This document shows positions 60,501-64,000 of a stretch of DNA of 64,000 nucleotides, in pieces. Position numbers and translations under genes: made by a program. The stretch is from Bacillota bacterium (GTDB lineage Bacteria > Bacillota > Bacilli > Paenibacillales > Paenibacillaceae), in NCBI GenBank assembly GCA_023460795.1, contig JAEWPC010000091.1, positions 1-64,000 of the forward strand, written 5' to 3'. The notes beneath the pieces are model-generated. The model had not been told where the DNA came from. It saw nothing but the letters and a program-made list of their open reading frames with translations, and did no database searches. Position 1 is the stretch's first letter; each line of letters opens with the position of its first letter.

Positions 60501-62084
60501 ATATGTCTTCTTCGTCGAGCCGTTCTGCGCGGTGACTACGACCGGAATGGTCGTCGTGGTCCCGTCTGAAGTGCCGGAGGACAGAAGCGCGATGCTGGCT
60601 TCGCCGCCGATCAGTTGCTCGCCTTTTACCGTGACAGACGCATTCGTCTGCTCTAGCGTTGGCTTAACGATCACAGATCCGGTCGTATTCGGAACGGTAA
60701 TCGTATACGTATTGGCCGCTCCGTTAAAGACGATCAGATTCTCGCTAGACCCCGGTAACGTTACGCGCAATCCGTTCAAATTCGCGTTGTTAGACAGCGC
60801 CGGACCAGGGCCAGGGCCGGACGACGAACCGGAGGACGGTCTTGGAGTAGGAGAAGCGCTGTTCTGAGCAGCTTTAGTCTCCTCTTGGCGCCGAATGGCA
60901 TCCGCTCTTAGGCGATTTTTCTCCGCTTCGCTCAACTGGCTCTCGTATTTCTCTTGCGCTTGTTTCTTCTTCGCTTCCGCCGCTTCCAGAGCCGCTTTCT
61001 CTTTCGCTTTGCGCTCCTCTTCAAGCTTGCGGATCGTATCCTCGAGCTTCTTGCGCTCCGATTCTTCCTTCGCTTTGCGCTCTGCTTCGCGCTTGGCTAG
61101 CGCCTCTTCCTTCTTGCGCTGAGCCTCTTGCTTGGCCTTCTCGGCCTCGGTCAGCTGCAGGCTGCTCTTGGTCACGTCCACTTTAAAACCGGTTTGATTG
61201 CCGGCTTCTTCGATGAGTTGGTTCATGCGCTCTTGAGTAATGAGCCCTGAATGAACCGCTTGAGTAACAAGAGCTCCCAGCAGGTTCTGCGTATTGTTCT
61301 TGAAGCGCTCGAGATCCGCGTTCGTACCGCCGATTTCTTTAGGCACTTCGCCACTCTCGTAACGCTGAACATATTGCTCGTTCTCCGCGGTAATATCCTT
61401 CGCGCCTTGAATGATCGCTTTGACGATCTCGGCATCCCCTTGTTGCATCAACGTCTCGAGATCGGCGGGAGCGATCGTAACGTCCGAGCCGTCTTCTCCG
61501 TCCTTCGTAATGAGAGCGTTCTGCGTCGGATACACGTTCTGCGACTGCCCGCCTCCGGCGGTCGACGTCGTCTGAACGACGCCCGCGGCGACCATCAGAT
61601 TCGTTGCGCCCGTATCTGGGTTAACCGTGACGAGCAAGTGCGTGCCGCGGACGCCCATGACGGCCGTCGGCGTCTCCAGCGTGAACTGGTCGTCTTTGTT
61701 CGTGATCGACTTGACGTCTACCCATGCCGAGCCGCTCCACATGCTGACTTTGGTCGTCGTCCCCTTCTTGTTCGACAGCTTGGAGAACGTCAGCTTCGTG
61801 TTCGAGGCAACGGTCAACTTGTCGTCCTCGCTCGTGCCGTTGGCGAACTGGAGCACGGCGGAGCCACCCGAGCCTGCGGCCAGGACGTCCCCTTCATTTA
61901 AGCTCATTTTGGCGAATGCCGTGAATTCTTTGGAACCGCCGGCCTTCTTCACTTTAACGGTGCCTTTAAGCTCCTTGATGACGGCAACCCTTGTCGATGC
62001 CGCAGCTGCCTCTTTCGAGAACGATCCCAGCAGCGGCAGGACCGCTAACAAGATCGCGAGCCAATAGATAAGACCCTTGCGCAT
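57561..62084 (-). CDS. Large secreted FecR - coiled-coil - cadherin-like beta-sandwich protein
   Basis: This exported protein has 1507 residues. It begins with a signal peptide (MRKGLIYWLAILLAVLPLLGSFSKEAAAA) and a FecR domain (about 60-180) with NEGDVLAAGSGGSAVLQFANG and ETPTAVMGVRGTHLLVTV. Next is a helical and coiled-coil region rich in Glu, Lys, Arg and Ala (about 310-405), then a Ser/Gly/Pro linker near 420. From about 433 there are repeats of the cadherin-like beta-sandwich type, ending in motifs such as TKKTYTLIVNR, TRTYTLTITKN and TYTFTLNR. No anchor (LPxTG, SLH or membrane segment) is visible at the end. A surface adhesion or wall-binding role is likely. AGGAGG precedes the ATG. The adjoining gene encodes a similar protein. 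Confidence 0.9.
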   Translation of the reverse strand: MRKGLIYWLAILLAVLPLLGSFSKEAAAASTRVAVIKELKGTVKVKKAGGSKEFTAFAKMSLNEGDVLAAGSGGSAVLQFANGTSEDDKLTVASNTKLTFSKLSNKKGTTTKVSMWSGSAWVDVKSITNKDDQFTLETPTAVMGVRGTHLLVTVNPDTGATNLMVAAGVVQTTSTAGGGQSQNVYPTQNALITKDGEDGSDVTIAPADLETLMQQGDAEIVKAIIQGAKDITAENEQYVQRYESGEVPKEIGGTNADLERFKNNTQNLLGALVTQAVHSGLITQERMNQLIEEAGNQTGFKVDVTKSSLQLTEAEKAKQEAQRKKEEALAKREAERKAKEESERKKLEDTIRKLEEERKAKEKAALEAAEAKKKQAQEKYESQLSEAEKNRLRADAIRRQEETKAAQNSASPTPRPSSGSSSGPGPGPALSNNANLNGLRVTLPGSSENLIVFNGAANTYTITVPNTTGSVIVKPTLEQTNASVTVKGEQLIGGEASIALLSSGTSDGTTTTIPVVVTAQNGSTKKTYTLIVNRQASLLTAPITILGVDGFVFKPDQGTYTLNPVAETTSSLMLDFGSLPSGVNVSVTNNSMSVSPQNGAYIVPLAKGNNKIVITVFSGGAMTIQNYTINVTRAASNDTSISAAFINFGGERTEYLIPNELGNYEITATEDWARLDMIPTQAGDGAILVVKKGNEIVSPEHLALDMGINVFSIIVTAPDGVTTRTYTLTITKNEAVPLFLTSWSVAESLNGAPIKRIYEGEGEGGYEFTASVAVAESTDVIHFNMLLENGDVIPEFVHVFDKNGSEVGDGYTNEGDGIQISEELLLNSAEEGPYTTIRVEYYIQGEETRFNLELIVLRGEPGEEDYIEVDGVSLIYGESHMVNAFAYDERSFIGMIGAEGMDFGFWIIPQVNFDDEVVNVYQIIDGARVRLDENFMGFMPKVIEAGWNDFEIDVWDYSVQRSKQMYDLHVFRGMDVPEAFAGIAFVADGIPAIGESIGDASQWYVEVPEGTDEALIIPSGVHGDVSLVDVSVLTGFYEREQLDLEPGDGYFHLPVNGESSLVFTFESGGRQFVYTVRAVPDTTFALDYVKLFNESDYQHAMYEDIYFNEDEYDKSFTIPSNVTHLSLQPFIENDYSELRVTVDGVEKLYNYSGRNSTTRFSIVSGKPIVIEITSPSGYSRKTYTFTLNRPYVSGGLNSLLLTPIDEQNFSLLSFIIPVSLGDNEYFSNYRGNEANLLLNVQKVFGSGDVNVYLDGSAEPLPGDGYNFELIHLSEGWHYAHIAIDDSQNSGSPAMYKHWIYVGEQPPSGFDFDGIYAEDVAEHIIEFQQDAADPFKWNTEVVPGVVFIGKVLIGGDSDASVTKVVYSDGLLADDSDGPYEIPIVGDTTDAQMWVEHEGVTFVYQLQIHTSMYEPPYVAGLSSQLTWMYDSVKKYVANTVLDENVSLNGITVHMTPAEGYTITYLAENGEFDSVTGQWTGLSVGLNTLLVTVHRGVWDDTYTFELTVED

Positions 62085-62289
62085 GATGATTTCCTCCTAA
62101 TATAAGAGAAGCTTTTTCGCTCCATTGCTGGCAGTCTGGATAGCTAGACCAATAGATGAAAATTAACCCGCCACTCTACCATTTTACAGGAAACACCCGC
62201 TTCATTTCGATAATAAATTGTTAAAAAGAACATTAATCGACGAAAATTTATTTTAACTCGACGCCCCCCCTGATTTCCGAATACTCAAT

Positions 62290-62331
62290 AAAATAGAAAC
62301 GCCGCATATCTCAAACGAGACATGCGGCGTT
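62290..62331 (-). terminator. Rho-independent terminator of the second beta-sandwich gene
   Basis: On the minus strand AACGCCGCATGTCTC pairs with GAGATATGCGGCGTT around GTTT, followed by TCTATTTTATT. The stem has one weak pair. The rest of 62085-62289 holds only AT-rich leader sequence and no gene that I can support. Confidence 0.9.
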
Positions 62332-62356
62332 GTTCTCTTGTACATTTCAACTTATC

Positions 62357-64000
62357 CTATTGTTCTGCCCTCACCAGATGAATCGTATACGTATAGTACT
62401 GCGTATTCGGTTGGTGGATTTCCAATACGATCGTATCGGTCGACTGATCGAACAGGAACTCGCTGCTGTACGAACCATCACCGAAATCGCTAAACTCGAC
62501 ATACTCGTTCTCGCCAACTTTATATTTCGCTATAATCGTTGCCGCTGGCGAATTCAAAACGGTTTTAAAGGTTAATCGCGTCGTGTCGAACGGTATCGTT
62601 AGTTCAATATTGTTCGATGCGGCATAAGAATTAGATGCTAACAGATCCATTCCATCGGCATCCCATACCTCGATTATACCGTCTCTCCATACGTTGTATA
62701 GATATTCCTGGTAATATTTGTTCTCCGGTTCATAGACATCAATAGTGAAGCTATTATGACCGAAGTGCAGCCCGGTTGCTCCAAACTTGCCGTTCCCGTC
62801 GGCGGTCAATTCCGTTCCATCTTCCGCATAAACCTTGCTGTGAACTCCCTCGGAGCCGTTGCCGTATTCAGGTTCGATCGTGATAGATTCAACTTCTTTG
62901 GCTAGATTGCCGTTAGGACTATACCAATAAGACTTCGTAATATTAGAGTAAAATCCGCCGGATCCGTACGCGCCGCTTTGAGTGCTCAGATTGATATTAT
63001 CCAGCACCAAGTTATGCGGGGAATGATTTTTAACGACGTACAGGTTGTAGGTCTCTTTGTTGCCGGTCTCTGCCGTTACTTCGATCGAGATAAGATTAGA
63101 GTCCACGTTGTTAAGTACGAAATCATAATTAAATTGTTGTTCATCGTATGTTACTCCGTCCGTCGAGCCGTTTAGCTTCACGGTAGCGGAGGCATTCGAA
63201 GCGATTCCGAACGTAAGGTCGTTTAAGGCAAACTGCTGCTGTCCTCCTTCTACCTCCGGAATAACATAATAATAATCCCATCCGGTCGCAGCGCTATAGA
63301 GCACATAATAATCGCCGACTTTCAGATTGGTTATCCCAGCGTTGGTAATAGAGTACGGACTGACAACCAAGGTATATCCCTTACTGTCATCGCCCTCCGC
63401 TGAAGTGACATTAATCGTGAGGGTCACATTGCTGCCGGAATAGGAGAATGGATACTTCCCATTCGTCGGGAAAATTTGCTCATCGCCTTGAAAGACCTCG
63501 ATGGATTGTCCATTACCCACCGGTGCCAACTCGAGTCCAAGATTCATGGTTGGTGGATTCGGAGGCGAGAGGTAGATCGGATCGTAAATGGCGTTCATGA
63601 GATCATCGATCTCTATCGGCAAGCTATCCCCATTATTCATGTTATATATTTTTACCAATCCCAGTTGAGGCGGAGCGGAAGGCCCCGATTCTGCAACTCC
63701 CAAATCTATCGTATACTGATGGCTAAACTTACCTGACGGCGAAGTTAAAGAGATCGGAATCGTCATAGCCCCCGAAAACTCGGCCACCCGATATTTAAGC
63801 TCTTCCGACGACGGAAGCGTCTCTCCGTTGATTGCCACTTTGGTACCATAAGTGTGATTGACGAATTGCGGCAATACGTATATATCTTGCGACAAATATT
63901 CCTCTAATACGTTAAAGCTCCCGCTCCCCGATTCATCGATGTCGATAGCTCCAATCTGGAAGTATTCCCCGTTCGCCATAGCGAAGAAGGCGATTCCGTA
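62357..64000 (-). CDS. Partial surface protein with cadherin-like beta-sandwich repeats (5' end outside window)
   Basis: The frame is open to the window edge, so the N-terminus lies beyond 64000; at least 547 codons are visible. The product is beta-rich. It has repeats of about 90-110 residues closing in HQYTIDLGVAES, GYTLVVSPYS, TYNLYVVKNHS, EYLYNVWRDG and YTYTIHLVRAEQ, with conserved G-S/N-x-T-V-turn patterns, as in the gene at 57561. No anchor is visible at the C-terminus. The two genes are on the same strand, but a strong terminator separates them. It is probably secreted, but the signal peptide cannot be checked. Confidence 0.8.
   Translation of the reverse strand, partial: YGIAFFAMANGEYFQIGAIDIDESGSGSFNVLEEYLSQDIYVLPQFVNHTYGTKVAINGETLPSSEELKYRVAEFSGAMTIPISLTSPSGKFSHQYTIDLGVAESGPSAPPQLGLVKIYNMNNGDSLPIEIDDLMNAIYDPIYLSPPNPPTMNLGLELAPVGNGQSIEVFQGDEQIFPTNGKYPFSYSGSNVTLTINVTSAEGDDSKGYTLVVSPYSITNAGITNLKVGDYYVLYSAATGWDYYYVIPEVEGGQQQFALNDLTFGIASNASATVKLNGSTDGVTYDEQQFNYDFVLNNVDSNLISIEVTAETGNKETYNLYVVKNHSPHNLVLDNINLSTQSGAYGSGGFYSNITKSYWYSPNGNLAKEVESITIEPEYGNGSEGVHSKVYAEDGTELTADGNGKFGATGLHFGHNSFTIDVYEPENKYYQEYLYNVWRDGIIEVWDADGMDLLASNSYAASNNIELTIPFDTTRLTFKTVLNSPAATIIAKYKVGENEYVEFSDFGDGSYSSEFLFDQSTDTIVLEIHQPNTQYYTYTIHLVRAEQ

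Overview
The window looks like a chromosomal segment of an aerobic, endospore-forming Paenibacillaceae bacterium (Paenibacillus/Cohnella type). This is inferred from gene content: YcdB/YcdC-SLH cell-surface proteins, LytS/YesM-type signalling next to sugar ABC transporters, AraR-type GntR/LacI repressors, an ABC-F protein of the Bacillus YkpA type, and strong GGAGG ribosome binding sites with frequent TTG/GTG starts. Most genes lie on the minus strand. I found no rRNA, tRNA, transposase, phage gene or CRISPR array.

Layout. 1-9 kb: a collagen-like Gly/Pro-rich protein, ykpA with a metallo-hydrolase, two tandem YcdB-SLH surface proteins (one interrupted by a single in-frame TAG), and a membrane protein ending in a TlpA/ResA-like thioredoxin. 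9-17 kb: a CvfC/YpgR-like HEAT protein, hydrolases, a TVP38 membrane protein, an ECF sigma factor with a membrane partner, and two small surface-type proteins. 17-21 kb: the L-arabinose catabolic genes araR, araD and an FGGY kinase, with two clear AraR operators. 21-31 kb: housekeeping and accessory genes (HAD phosphatase, allantoinase, corA, an atypical response regulator, trxB, APH-type kinase, sialate O-acetylesterase, cheY). 31-42 kb: a two-component system whose sensor carries a dead internal relay, then a LacI regulator, a GH127 beta-L-arabinofuranosidase and a sugar ABC importer. 43-51.6 kb: TPM/LemA proteins, then a second sugar ABC importer with two GH43 enzymes and a GntR regulator. 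51.6-55.4 kb: potABCD for polyamine uptake. 55.5-64 kb: a VOC dioxygenase-like protein, a nuclease-like protein, and two large surface proteins made of cadherin-like beta-sandwich repeats, the last running off the window.

How it works together. Arabinan is probably cut outside the cell by the GH43 lipoprotein. Oligosaccharides would enter through the two ABC importers and be trimmed inside by the second GH43 enzyme and GH127. L-ribulose would then be phosphorylated and epimerised by the araK/araD products. L-arabinose isomerase and the importer ATPase (probably a shared MsmX-type protein) are not in the window. Three local regulators (AraR, LacI, GntR) and one two-component system appear to control this.

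The most unusual features are three intergenic arrays of unrelated sequence that share a 50-52 bp period and all lie near gene 3' ends; a hybrid sensor kinase in which both the internal phospho-acceptor His and Asp are replaced; and a surface-protein gene split by one amber codon at a position where its neighbour paralogue has glutamine.
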